Positions 1 through 5,804 of a stretch of 5,804 bases of DNA are shown here, one piece after another. The position numbers and the translations under genes are program-made. Each line of letters begins with the position of its first letter. Positions within the stretch are counted from its first letter, which is position 1. The stretch lies in the NCBI GenBank assembly GCA_023428515.1, contig JAEYXI010000426.1, positions 1 through 5,804 of the forward strand. The letters run 5' to 3'. This DNA comes from Pseudomonadota bacterium (GTDB lineage Bacteria > Pseudomonadota > Alphaproteobacteria > Rhizobiales > Rhizobiaceae). The notes under the pieces are model-generated. The model was given only the letters and a program-made list of their open reading frames with translations, searched no databases and was not told the DNA's origin.

Positions 1-71
1 CACCTGTAGGCGAGGGGACACCGGCCGATCTTGTTGGTGTCAGCAGGACGCGTGGCGGCTCATGGGTAACC
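1..71. other. Left-edge intergenic DNA, no gene supported
   Basis: No coding region can be supported here. Frame 1 meets a stop at once (TAG at 7-9), so this could be the last two codons of an upstream gene, but two codons identify nothing. In related genomes rdgB often lies upstream of hemW; that is family knowledge and is not visible here. A weak inverted repeat is present: gacacc (17-22) against ggtgtc (36-41), with cctg (3-6) and cagg (44-47) outside it. It may be a remnant of another palindromic intergenic repeat or a weak terminator. The frame that later becomes hemW is open through this stretch but carries no recognisable protein. Confidence 0.4.
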
Positions 72-208
72 ACCCCCTCACCGTCACGCTTCGCGTGCCA
101 CCTCTCCCCCGGCCCGGGGGAGAGGAAAGGTGCTGCGGCGCGGTCGGCTCTTCCTCTCCCCCGTCGAGCGGGGGAGAGGTGGTTTGGGAAGCAAACCGGA
201 GTGGGGGT
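72..208. repeat. Symmetric multi-hairpin palindromic intergenic element
   Basis: This is a nested palindromic unit. The outer arms accccctcaccg (72-83) and cggagtgggggt (197-208) pair at 10 of 12 positions. Inside are a small hairpin, cacgc/gcgtg (85-97, loop ttc), and two strong hairpins sharing the same arms, cctctccccc and gggggagagg, at 101-125 and 153-179. A final hairpin, ggtttg/caaacc, lies at 181-197. The arrangement is near mirror-symmetric. Elements with CCTCTCCCCC...GGGGGAGAGG arms recur between genes in many rhizobial genomes, and I assign it to that class by recognition. It could be a non-autonomous mobile repeat that also affects transcript ends or stability. It carries no reading frame of its own, although the hemW frame happens to be open across it. 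Confidence 0.8.
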
Positions 209-217
209 CGATCGGGG

Positions 218-1384
218 ATGGTCGAAATGATCCTCGACCACTCCCCCGGCTTCGGCGTCTATGTGCACTGGCCTTTCTGCGCGGCGAAGTGCCCCTATTG
301 CGACTTCAACAGCCATGTCCGCCACCAGCCGGTCGACCAGGACCGTTTCGCGCGTGCCTTCGAGACGGAACTGGCGACCATGCGCGAAAGGACTGGCCCG
401 CGCGAGGTGACGAGCATTTTCCTCGGCGGCGGCACGCCGTCGCTGATGAAACCGGAGACGGTCGGCGCGGTGCTCGATGCTGTCGCGAGGAACTGGACGG
501 TGCCTGCCGGTATCGAGGTGACGCTGGAGGCGAACCCATCATCGGTGGAGGCCGAGCGCTTCCTTGGCTACCGAACGACGGGCGTCAACCGGGTGTCGCT
601 CGGCGTGCAGGCTCTGAACGACCGGGATCTGCGTTTCCTAGGACGGCTGCACAACGTCGAGGAGGCGCTCGTTGCAATCGAACTGGCGCGAAAAACTTTT
701 CCGCGCCTTTCCTTCGACCTGATCTATGCGCGGCCGGGCCAGACGCCGGAAGCCTGGGAGGCGGAACTGGAGGAGGCGATCGGCCATGCCGCCGACCATC
801 TGTCGCTCTACCAGTTGACCATCGAGGAAGGCACGCGCTTCCATTCGCTCCATGCGGCGGGAAAGTTCGAGATTCCCGATAGCGAGCACGCGGCGGAGCT
901 TTATGCGGTGACGCAGGAGGTGACGGCGGCGCGCGGACTGCCGGCCTACGAGATATCGAACCATGCGAGGCCGGGCGCCGAGAGCCGCCACAACCTGACT
1001 TATTGGCGCTACGGCGAATATGTCGGCGTCGGGCCGGGCGCGCATGGCCGTTTCGTCGAGGACGGCAGGCGCGTGGTGACGGTGGCGGAGAAGATGCCGG
1101 AAACCTGGGCGAACCTCGTCGAGGCGAAGGGCCACGGCGTCACCGGCGGCGAAATCCTGACGCGTTCGGAGGAAGCCGACGAATTCCTGCTGATGGGCCT
1201 CAGGCTCGCCGAGGGGATAGACCTTGCGCGCTACGAGGCGCTGTCAGGCAAGGGTTTTTCGCCGGCCAGGCTTTCGGTGCTGCAGGAGGAAGGGCTGGTC
1301 GCACCGATCGGCAATTCGAGGCTGCGCGCGACGCCGTCGGGCATGATCGTGCTCGACGCGGTGGTGGCCGACCTAGCACGGTAG
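218..1384 (+). CDS. hemW: HemW, radical-SAM haem chaperone (HemN-like, formerly annotated coproporphyrinogen III oxidase)
   Basis: HemW is a cytoplasmic radical S-adenosylmethionine protein that binds haem and is thought to deliver it to haem enzymes. From the ATG at 218 the product is 388 residues, close to the usual 380-400. The motif C21-x3-C25-P-Y-C28-D-F holds the 4Fe-4S cluster. F30 lies where true HemN has a fourth cysteine, which favours HemW over oxygen-independent coproporphyrinogen oxidase. Further motifs are GGGTPS (70-75, SAM binding), EANP (104-107), GVNRVSLGVQ (122-131), the RPGQT loop (172-176), SLYQLTIEEGT (196-206) and HNLTYW followed by GVGPGAHG (258-277). The frame stays open upstream to an ATG at 62, but those 52 codons translate the palindromic repeat, so I reject that start. 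An in-frame ATG at 227 (385 residues) has ggggatgg better spaced before it and is an equally likely start. The EamA gene follows 65 bases downstream on the same strand. Confidence 0.95.
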   Translation: MVEMILDHSPGFGVYVHWPFCAAKCPYCDFNSHVRHQPVDQDRFARAFETELATMRERTGPREVTSIFLGGGTPSLMKPETVGAVLDAVARNWTVPAGIEVTLEANPSSVEAERFLGYRTTGVNRVSLGVQALNDRDLRFLGRLHNVEEALVAIELARKTFPRLSFDLIYARPGQTPEAWEAELEEAIGHAADHLSLYQLTIEEGTRFHSLHAAGKFEIPDSEHAAELYAVTQEVTAARGLPAYEISNHARPGAESRHNLTYWRYGEYVGVGPGAHGRFVEDGRRVVTVAEKMPETWANLVEAKGHGVTGGEILTRSEEADEFLLMGLRLAEGIDLARYEALSGKGFSPARLSVLQEEGLVAPIGNSRLRATPSGMIVLDAVVADLAR

Positions 1385-1437
1385 AGCGGAGCATTGCGCG
1401 GCGCATAGACTTGCCGGCATTCTGGGCTTCCCTTGCG

Positions 1438-1442
1438 AGGAG
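1438..1442 (+). promoter_or_regulatory. Ribosome binding site of the EamA gene
   Basis: AGGAG lies 7 bases before the ATG at 1450. It fixes that start and rules out the long open stretch upstream in the same frame, which overlaps the 3' part of hemW. Confidence 0.8.
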
Positions 1443-1449
1443 AAACCCC

Positions 1450-1887
1450 ATGAGTTCCGCATTCGCTTCCTGGCAGTTCTGGGCAGTGCTGTCGGCGGTG
1501 TTCGCCGCGCTGACGGCGATCTTCGCCAAGGTCGGCGTCGAGAACGTTAATTCCGATTTCGCGACGCTGATCCGGACGGTTGTCATCCTGCTTGTGATCG
1601 CGGCGATCGTCGCGGCGACCGGTCAGGCACAGGCGCTGGGCTCCATCTCCGGCAAGACCTACGCGTTCCTGATGCTGTCGGGACTGGCGACCGGCGCCTC
1701 CTGGCTTTGCTATTTCCGGGCGTTGAAACTTGGAAACGCAGCCCAGGTCGCGCCGGTGGACAAGCTAAGCGTTGTGCTGGTCGCGGTGTTTGGCGCGGTT
1801 TTCCTTGGCGAGCGGCTTGGCGCGACGAACTGGCTCGGCGTCGTTCTGATCGCCATCGGCGCGGTGCTGGTCGCCTACAAGATTTGA
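1450..1887 (+). CDS. Half-size EamA/DMT-family membrane protein
   Basis: This 145-residue integral membrane protein carries one EamA (drug/metabolite transporter superfamily) unit. Typical DMT exporters are about 300 residues with two such units, while short single-unit members about 140 residues long also form a known group. Hydrophobic segments are at about 8-26, 38-57, 69-91, 99-119 and 125-143. The last two flank the typical EamA pattern with a proline after the third segment, a long hydrophobic run and a GER motif (APVDKL at 101-106, FLGERL at 118-123). Such proteins probably act as homo- or heterodimers in the inner membrane. The substrate cannot be read from the sequence. No second half or paired partner gene is adjacent, so homodimerisation is the simpler guess. 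Start choice rests on AGGAG at 1438-1442. The gene lies 65 bases after hemW on the same strand with no obvious terminator between, so co-transcription is plausible. It converges with the small minus-strand gene. Confidence 0.85.
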   Translation: MSSAFASWQFWAVLSAVFAALTAIFAKVGVENVNSDFATLIRTVVILLVIAAIVAATGQAQALGSISGKTYAFLMLSGLATGASWLCYFRALKLGNAAQVAPVDKLSVVLVAVFGAVFLGERLGATNWLGVVLIAIGAVLVAYKI

Positions 1888-1915
1888 CCGGGGCGGCTTC
1901 CGGCGGTCGCCGGTC
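1886..1915. terminator. GC-rich inverted repeat between convergent genes, possible bidirectional terminator
   Basis: Overlapping the EamA stop codon, gaccgg (1886-1891) pairs with ccggtc (1910-1915), and an alternative tighter hairpin ccggcg-gt-cgccgg lies at 1900-1913. It sits between the 3' ends of two convergent genes, as expected for a shared terminator. There is no T-run on either strand, so it is not a canonical intrinsic terminator; Rho dependence or a simple GC coincidence are alternatives. Confidence 0.35.
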
Positions 1916-1974
1916 TCAAGCCGCGCCAGGTATATGTCGAAGCGATTGGGCAAGGCGCGACTGCCGGGCTGCCT

Positions 1975-2172
1975 TCAGTGGGAAACCGGGCGGCGGTCGC
2001 GGCGGGTCACGCCTTCGGGCGCGGGCGCCGCTTCGGGCAGGATGATCTCGCCATCCGCCTGGCGTTCCGGCTGCTTCTTCGTCTGCCGGCGCGGCGTTAC
2101 GCTGCGCTCGGTTTCGTCTTCGCGGCCGGAATAGTAAGGATCGAACGTATCCGGCATGATCAGATTGGCCAT
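1975..2172 (-). CDS. Small hypothetical protein, 65 residues, charged and proline-rich
   Basis: I do not recognise this protein. The case for a real gene is translational: the minus-strand ATG (2172-2170) is preceded by GGGAGG with five bases between, the second-best ribosome binding site in the window. The product begins MANLIMPDTFDPYYSG and continues into a stretch rich in Arg, Lys, Glu, Asp, Gln and Pro (about residues 17-40), then EIILPEAAPAPEG (42-54) and a basic tail. It has no cysteine, no signal peptide and no membrane segment. The make-up suggests a soluble, largely disordered cytoplasmic protein. It lies 148 bases downstream of the phytase-like gene on the same strand, with a hairpin between, so it may be read from its own promoter or by read-through. 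Nothing in the sequence tells its function. A chance frame is the alternative, made less likely by the ribosome binding site. Confidence 0.6.
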   Translation of the reverse strand: MANLIMPDTFDPYYSGREDETERSVTPRRQTKKQPERQADGEIILPEAAPAPEGVTRRDRRPVSH

Positions 2173-2177
2173 CGTGT

Positions 2178-2183
2178 CCTCCC
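2178..2183 (-). promoter_or_regulatory. Strong ribosome binding site of the small hypothetical gene
   Basis: On the minus strand GGGAGG is followed by ACACG and then ATG, close to ideal Shine-Dalgarno strength and spacing. It is the main evidence that the 65-residue frame is translated. Confidence 0.65.
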
Positions 2184-2280
2184 AAGACCCGAATTCTTTC
2201 TTGCCCGCTTAACCCGCCAGTGCCGGTTTCGTTCCGGACTGTGGCAAAGCGATGGCGGACAGGGGTGAGGCGAAGGAAGG

Positions 2281-2305
2281 CCAGACGCGGCGGAACCGCG
2301 TCCGG
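2281..2305 (-). terminator. Hairpin downstream of the phytase-like gene, possible terminator
   Basis: gacgcgg (2284-2290) pairs with ccgcgtc (2296-2302) around a 5-base loop, and after one mismatch two more G-C pairs extend the stem to 2281-2305. It begins 15 bases past the minus-strand stop codon at 2321. No T-run follows, so termination strength is uncertain; it may instead protect the 3' end of the transcript. A weaker imperfect stem around ccgg/ccgg lies at about 2217-2243. Confidence 0.45.
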
Positions 2306-2320
2306 GAGAAGCATGATGGC

Positions 2321-3676
2321 CTACTTCGCAGCGAGGAGTTCCTTCACGTTGAGCACGGAGAACTCGGTGTCGTCGGCCTTGTCGACGGCGCGGCCGGCCG
2401 AGAAGGGCAGGTTGTTGTCGTTGCCGACGATGATGCGCTCCGCGTCGATCACGTCGACATTCTCGATGGTGACGAAAGGCATGTCGTAGAAGCCTTCGCC
2501 GCCGCCCTGGAGCTTGCGGTTGTTGGGATCCTTGATGTTCAGGAGGTCGATGTAGCCGATCTTGCGGACCGGCTTGCCGACGTTCTCGTCGGTCATCTCG
2601 ATCTTGTAGATGCGCTTGACCTTCGACGGCACCGCGAAGCAATCGGGCTGCGGGTTTGTCGCGTCGGCACAGGCCTTGGCCGCGACGCCGGCGCCGTTGT
2701 CGCGCTCGATGACGAGGGCGGTGGTGGCGTCGATCATGTTGAAGTCGCCGATCGCCTCGCCGCCCTCGGCGAGCGGATAGAGCCAGGAGCGGCCGGTCCA
2801 GGCCTTGCCGGCGACGTCGAACTCGATGATGCGCAGCACGGTCTTGCCGTCGACCTGCTCGACCTGGCCGTCGACATAGAGCGGGCCTTCCAAGAGGCCA
2901 TAGAGCTTGCTGCCGTCCTTCGCCATGGCGAGGCCCTCGTAGCCGCCGGAGCGCTTGAGATTGAAGGCAGGCATCTTGGCGGCGGGATTAGCCGGCAAAG
3001 CGAGCGTCGGGTGGTCGGGGGACAGAACAGGCGTGCCGCCCACGACTGTGTCGAACACGTCGGTCAGCTTGCCGGCTGTGTCGAATTTCAGGATGTAGGG
3101 GCCGAACTCCTCGCCGACCCAGAAACCGTCGGCGACCGGCTGGATGGATTCCACGTCGAAGTCGGCGCCCGTGAGGTAGCGCGTGTCGCTGCCTTCGAGC
3201 ACGATCGGGAAGGGGGCCTTCCGGTCGGGATCGCTGAGGAAGACGGTGCCGACGCGCTCGACAGCGCCCTTCTCCCAGTCGAAGCGGATCTGGTGCAGCA
3301 TCAGCATCGTGTCGGAGGAATTGAGCTTGGCGCCGAAACCGTTGTCGGACATCGACCAGAAGGTGCCGTCCGGCATGGTCTTGATGCCCGAAAAACCTTG
3401 CACGGGCTGGCCATCAAAGGGCAGCGACAAGCCGGTCGGGCGGTGGCCGTCCTTGCCGGGGACCGAGCCGAGATCGGTGGTGCGCTTGCGGTCGGCGGTC
3501 GAGAACTTGCCGGAAGTCATCAGATAGTCCGGCGCGTCGGCCGGGGCAGGGACGATCGTATTGGCGGGCAGTATCGCCTGGGTCTCGAGCGTCGCGGTGA
3601 ACTCGGTTTCCTGAGCGCCGGCAATGCCGGCAAACAGAACGGTGAGAGCGGTCGCGGACAGCAGCATCTTTCGCAT
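2321..3676 (-). CDS. Secreted phytase-like esterase (esterase-like activity of phytase family)
   Basis: The product is 451 residues from the ATG at 3676-3674. That start is set by TAAGGAGG eight bases upstream; the open frame continues to 3727 but without such a site. Residues 1-21 form a classic signal peptide (MRK, hydrophobic core, AGA before Q22), so the mature protein should be periplasmic or secreted. The rest fits the phytase-like domain (Pfam family of esterase-like phytase proteins), a beta-propeller-type fold. Recognisable blocks are GFSGIKTMPDGTFWSMSDNGFG (split at 94-101 and 102-115), DFDVESIQPV with GFWVGEEFGPYIL (172-196), GGYEGLAMAKDG with LYGLLEGPL (244-266), and NMIDATTALVIERDNGAG (313-330). 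Acidic residues in these blocks may bind metal. The mature protein has only two cysteines, C336 and C346, likely a disulfide. Family members are credited with esterase or phosphoesterase activity, but true phytate hydrolysis is often unproven, so the substrate is left open. The gene is divergent from rsmI, and no transporter or phosphate-regulation gene is adjacent. Confidence 0.88.
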   Translation of the reverse strand: MRKMLLSATALTVLFAGIAGAQETEFTATLETQAILPANTIVPAPADAPDYLMTSGKFSTADRKRTTDLGSVPGKDGHRPTGLSLPFDGQPVQGFSGIKTMPDGTFWSMSDNGFGAKLNSSDTMLMLHQIRFDWEKGAVERVGTVFLSDPDRKAPFPIVLEGSDTRYLTGADFDVESIQPVADGFWVGEEFGPYILKFDTAGKLTDVFDTVVGGTPVLSPDHPTLALPANPAAKMPAFNLKRSGGYEGLAMAKDGSKLYGLLEGPLYVDGQVEQVDGKTVLRIIEFDVAGKAWTGRSWLYPLAEGGEAIGDFNMIDATTALVIERDNGAGVAAKACADATNPQPDCFAVPSKVKRIYKIEMTDENVGKPVRKIGYIDLLNIKDPNNRKLQGGGEGFYDMPFVTIENVDVIDAERIIVGNDNNLPFSAGRAVDKADDTEFSVLNVKELLAAK

Positions 3677-3684
3677 GGTCTTCG

Positions 3685-3692
3685 CCTCCTTA
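3685..3692 (-). promoter_or_regulatory. Ribosome binding site of the phytase-like gene
   Basis: On the minus strand TAAGGAGG, a full match to the anti-Shine-Dalgarno core, stands 8 bases before the ATG at 3676. It decides the start in favour of the signal-peptide methionine rather than the upstream in-frame codon at 3727. Confidence 0.85.
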
Positions 3693-3712
3693 GGGGTGTG
3701 GACAGCCCCCCG

Positions 3713-3742
3713 ATAGAGACGGCGCATGACGCTGGCTTGAAG
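3713..3742 (-). promoter_or_regulatory. Possible sigma-70 type promoter of the phytase-like gene
   Basis: Read on the minus strand, CTTCAA (3742-3737) and CTCTAT (3718-3713) are separated by 18 bases and resemble the alphaproteobacterial -35 and -10 boxes (CTTGAC, CTATAT). A start near 3706 would leave a leader of about 30 bases containing the ribosome binding site. The match is partial and made by eye. Confidence 0.3.
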
Positions 3743-3820
3743 CGGATGTGACGGTTCGGTGAAGGGTGTGGAGTAAGGCGATGACTAGCGCATATGAGGC
3801 TGGCGTGTATCGTTCAACGC

Positions 3821-3955
3821 CCGTCATCCTCGGGCTTGTCCCTAGGATCTGCCGAGGTTGGTGCGCTTTGGACAGTGAAGAGTCTGCACTTCATCGACAC
3901 CACTCATGACTGGTCACCCGGCAGCAGATCCTCGGGACAAGCCCGAGGATGACGG
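3821..3955. repeat. Long inverted-repeat intergenic element with 32-base arms
   Basis: The left arm (3821-3852) and right arm (3924-3955) are reverse complements at 31 of 32 positions; the one mismatch is T at 3843 against C at 3933. The arms begin ccgtcatcctcgggcttgtc on one side and mirror this on the other. The 71-base middle (3853-3923) has only minor pairing, such as tgaag against cttca (3877-3892), and holds no gene. Arms starting CGTCATCCTCGGG are widespread between genes in rhizobial and other alphaproteobacterial genomes, so I read this as a dispersed, probably non-autonomous palindromic element. It fills most of the divergent gap between the phytase-like gene and rsmI. The middle differs from a tight hairpin: two elements could have been joined, or a foreign piece could have entered the loop. 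Confidence 0.85.
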
Positions 3956-4053
3956 CGGAGTAGGCTCTTCCGTCTCCTGTCGCTCCCACGGTCGTACATG
4001 ATCAGCGTCGCGGGGACTTGCCGGACCGCATCGCCGGCTGGTTAATGCGAAGC
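3956..4053. other. Upstream region of rsmI, no clear promoter seen
   Basis: These 98 bases must hold the rsmI-yraN promoter unless it lies within the palindromic element. No convincing -35/-10 pair was found by eye. A TTG at 4018 opens the rsmI frame further upstream (nine more codons than the ATG at 4045) behind a weak GGGG, but the residues it would add do not look like conserved RsmI sequence. Confidence 0.4.
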
Positions 4054-4930
<877 letters not shown>

Positions 4931-4938
<8 letters not shown>

Positions 4939-5338
4939 AGCGGGGGCGGGGCGGGGACCGAATGCCGACGCGGCGCTGAAGCTGCGCCGCAAGGCCTACC
5001 GGCGGGGGCATTCGGGCGAGTGGCTGGCGGCGGTGGCTCTGATATTGAAGGGGTTCCGCATTGTCGCGCGGCGCTACAGGACAAAACTCGGCGAGATCGA
5101 CCTGATCGCGCGACGCGGCAATCTCGTGCTGATCGTCGAGGTGAAGGCGCGCAAGACGCTGATGGAGGCGATGGAGGCGATCGCCTACGAGTCGGAGCGG
5201 CGTATCGAGGGCGCCGCCGACCTCTGGCTGTCGCGGCAGCGCGATCATGCGAAGATATCGATGCGCTTCGACATGGTGGCGGTGCTGCCCTGGCGCTGGC
5301 CGGTGCATGTCGAGAATATCTTTCACGGCAGGAACTAG
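4931..5338 (+). CDS. yraN: YraN/UPF0102 family protein, predicted PD-(D/E)xK nuclease fold
   Basis: The product is 135 residues. YraN proteins have a Holliday-junction-resolvase-like endonuclease fold, but their cellular role is not settled. The signature parts are all present: [19 protein letters not shown] (24-42) with E30, then GEIDLIA (54-60) and LIVEVKAR (67-74). D57, E70 and K72 make up the likely PD-(D/E)xK metal-binding site, so the active centre looks intact. The ATG lies within the last codons of rsmI (ATGGCTGA, 8-base overlap), preceded by GGAG at 4920-4923, which points to translational coupling. A basic N-terminal region (residues 17-25) may contact nucleic acid. In many Hyphomicrobiales gshB follows this gene; here a PhyH-like gene comes next instead. 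Confidence 0.93.
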
Positions 5339-5343
5339 GCGCC

Positions 5344-5372
5344 TTGATTCCGCCGTCCGCGCCGGTTTAGCT
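5344..5372 (+). promoter_or_regulatory. Possible promoter of the PhyH-like gene
   Basis: TTGATT (5344-5349) and TTAGCT (5367-5372) are 17 bases apart, a loose match to sigma-70 type boxes just after the yraN stop. A start near 5379 would give a leader of roughly 120 bases that contains the three hairpins described next. Judged by eye only. Confidence 0.25.
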
Positions 5373-5414
5373 GCGGCCATGATGTTCATGTCCACATTCT
5401 TCCCGCTGAACTGA

Positions 5415-5483
5415 GCGACCTCGATGTCGCCTCCGGTGCGTCTGCGCCGGACAGATCAGAGCGGCCCCGCCGACGCGGCGGCC
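5415..5483 (+). promoter_or_regulatory. Three consecutive hairpins between yraN and the PhyH-like gene
   Basis: The hairpins are gcgac/gtcgc (5415-5430, 6-base loop), tccggtgc/gcgccgga (5432-5451, 8 pairs with one G-U, loop gtct) and ccgcc/ggcgg (5467-5481, 5-base loop, with gg/cc outside at 5463-5464 and 5482-5483 across a bulge). The middle one is the most stable by inspection. No T-run follows any of them. They could end the rsmI-yraN transcript in a Rho-assisted way or form a structured leader whose last stem closes four bases before the GGAG ribosome binding site (5488-5491). No known riboswitch class was recognised. Confidence 0.35.
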
Positions 5484-5500
5484 GAACGGAGAATGTGTAA

Positions 5501-5804
5501 ATGCCAAGCAACGAGCATATCGGCCTGACCCTGGAAGAGGTCGAGGCCTTCATCGCCGACGGCTTCGTCAGGATGGAAAACGCCTTCAGTACCGACCTCG
5601 CAAGACACTGCAGGGACGAGTTGTGGGCGGAGATCGGCCTGTCGCCTGACAAGCCCGAGACATGGACAAGGCCCGTCATCCGGGTGGGTTCGAAATCGTC
5701 GCCGCCCTTCGTGGAGGCGGCCAACACGCCGCGCCTGCATGCGGCCTATGACCGGCTTGCCGGCGAGGGCCGCTGGCTGGCGCCGAAGGGGCTCGGCACT
5801 TTTC
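5501..5804 (+). CDS. Phytanoyl-CoA dioxygenase (PhyH)-like protein, 5' part, cut by the window edge
   Basis: The first 101 residues are visible and the frame is open to the edge. The start ATG has GGAG nine bases upstream (5488-5491). The N-terminus LTLEEVEAFIADGFVRMENAF (8-28) matches the opening of phytanoyl-CoA dioxygenase-like proteins, in which a helix leads into a strand ending GFVxxxxAF. ARHCRDELWAEIGL (34-47), ETWTRPVIRVG (53-63) and PPFVEAANTPRLHAAYDRL (68-86) recall a bacterial subgroup of this family. Members are non-haem Fe(II)/2-oxoglutarate oxygenases of the cytoplasm. The metal-binding HxD...H and the 2-oxoglutarate-binding Arg would lie beyond the window, so activity cannot be judged. 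The natural substrate of this subgroup is unknown to me. Full length would usually be about 250-300 residues. Confidence 0.8.
   Translation, partial: MPSNEHIGLTLEEVEAFIADGFVRMENAFSTDLARHCRDELWAEIGLSPDKPETWTRPVIRVGSKSSPPFVEAANTPRLHAAYDRLAGEGRWLAPKGLGTF

Noticed and set aside
62..217. N-terminal extension of hemW from the ATG at 62
   Set aside because: It translates the palindromic repeat, has no resemblance to HemW, and good starts exist at 218 and 227.
218..1384. Naming the gene hemN (oxygen-independent coproporphyrinogen III oxidase)
   Set aside because: The fourth cysteine of HemN is replaced by Phe30, and the overall sequence follows the shorter HemW type.
1003..1449. Upstream extension of the EamA frame through the 3' part of hemW
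   Set aside because: The translation there is Arg/Gly-rich without homology, and AGGAG at 1438-1442 clearly sets the start at 1450.
1765..1953. Minus-strand frame across the EamA 3' end
   Set aside because: It has no ribosome binding site, uses a TTG start, and overlaps the real EamA gene as a shadow.
2281..2305. Canonical intrinsic terminator
   Set aside because: The stem is good but no T-run follows on the minus strand, so it is listed only as a possible terminator.
2252..3751. 499-codon open frame on the plus strand opposite the phytase-like gene
   Set aside because: It is antisense to a well-supported gene with signal peptide and ribosome binding site. Long antisense frames are expected in GC-rich coding DNA, and the translation shows no family motif.
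3821..3955. CRISPR array or insertion sequence
   Set aside because: There are only two inverted arms rather than direct repeats with spacers, and no transposase frame lies between them.
5386..5740. Minus-strand frames opposite the PhyH-like gene
   Set aside because: The plus-strand frame has a ribosome binding site and recognisable family sequence; the minus frames have neither.

Overview
The window looks like a chromosomal segment from an alphaproteobacterium of the order Hyphomicrobiales, probably Phyllobacteriaceae and Mesorhizobium-like. The basis is high GC with strong G/C third positions, the rsmI-yraN overlap, HemW and RsmI sequences of rhizobial type, and two palindromic intergenic elements of a style common in rhizobial genomes. 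This taxonomic placement is inference from recognition; no search was run.

Layout. Bases 1-217 hold no supported gene; most of this stretch is a symmetric multi-hairpin palindromic repeat (72-208). Next on the plus strand come hemW (218-1384, radical-SAM haem chaperone) and a half-size EamA/DMT membrane protein (1450-1887), probably co-transcribed. A minus-strand block follows: a 65-residue unrecognised charged protein (2172-1975) with a very good ribosome binding site, and upstream of it a secreted phytase-like esterase (3676-2321) with a signal peptide and one Cys pair. The divergent gap 3677-4053 contains a near-perfect 32-bp inverted repeat (3821-3955). Then rsmI (4054-4938) and yraN (4931-5338) run on the plus strand with an 8-base overlap. 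After a hairpin-rich 162-bp gap, the first 101 codons of a phytanoyl-CoA dioxygenase-like gene run off the right edge (5501-5804).

How the genes work together. rsmI and yraN form a conserved, translationally coupled housekeeping pair. hemW is also housekeeping, serving haem delivery and tetrapyrrole metabolism. The EamA protein, small protein, phytase-like esterase and PhyH-like gene show no evident shared pathway. They look like lineage-specific insertions around the conserved hemW and rsmI-yraN anchors.

No CRISPR, tRNA, rRNA, transposase, phage gene, toxin-antitoxin pair or defence system was seen. The best leads are the two palindromic elements, the small unrecognised protein, the altered neighbourhood of hemW/rsmI-yraN, and the structured leader of the PhyH-like gene. 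I do not see a convincing undescribed system.
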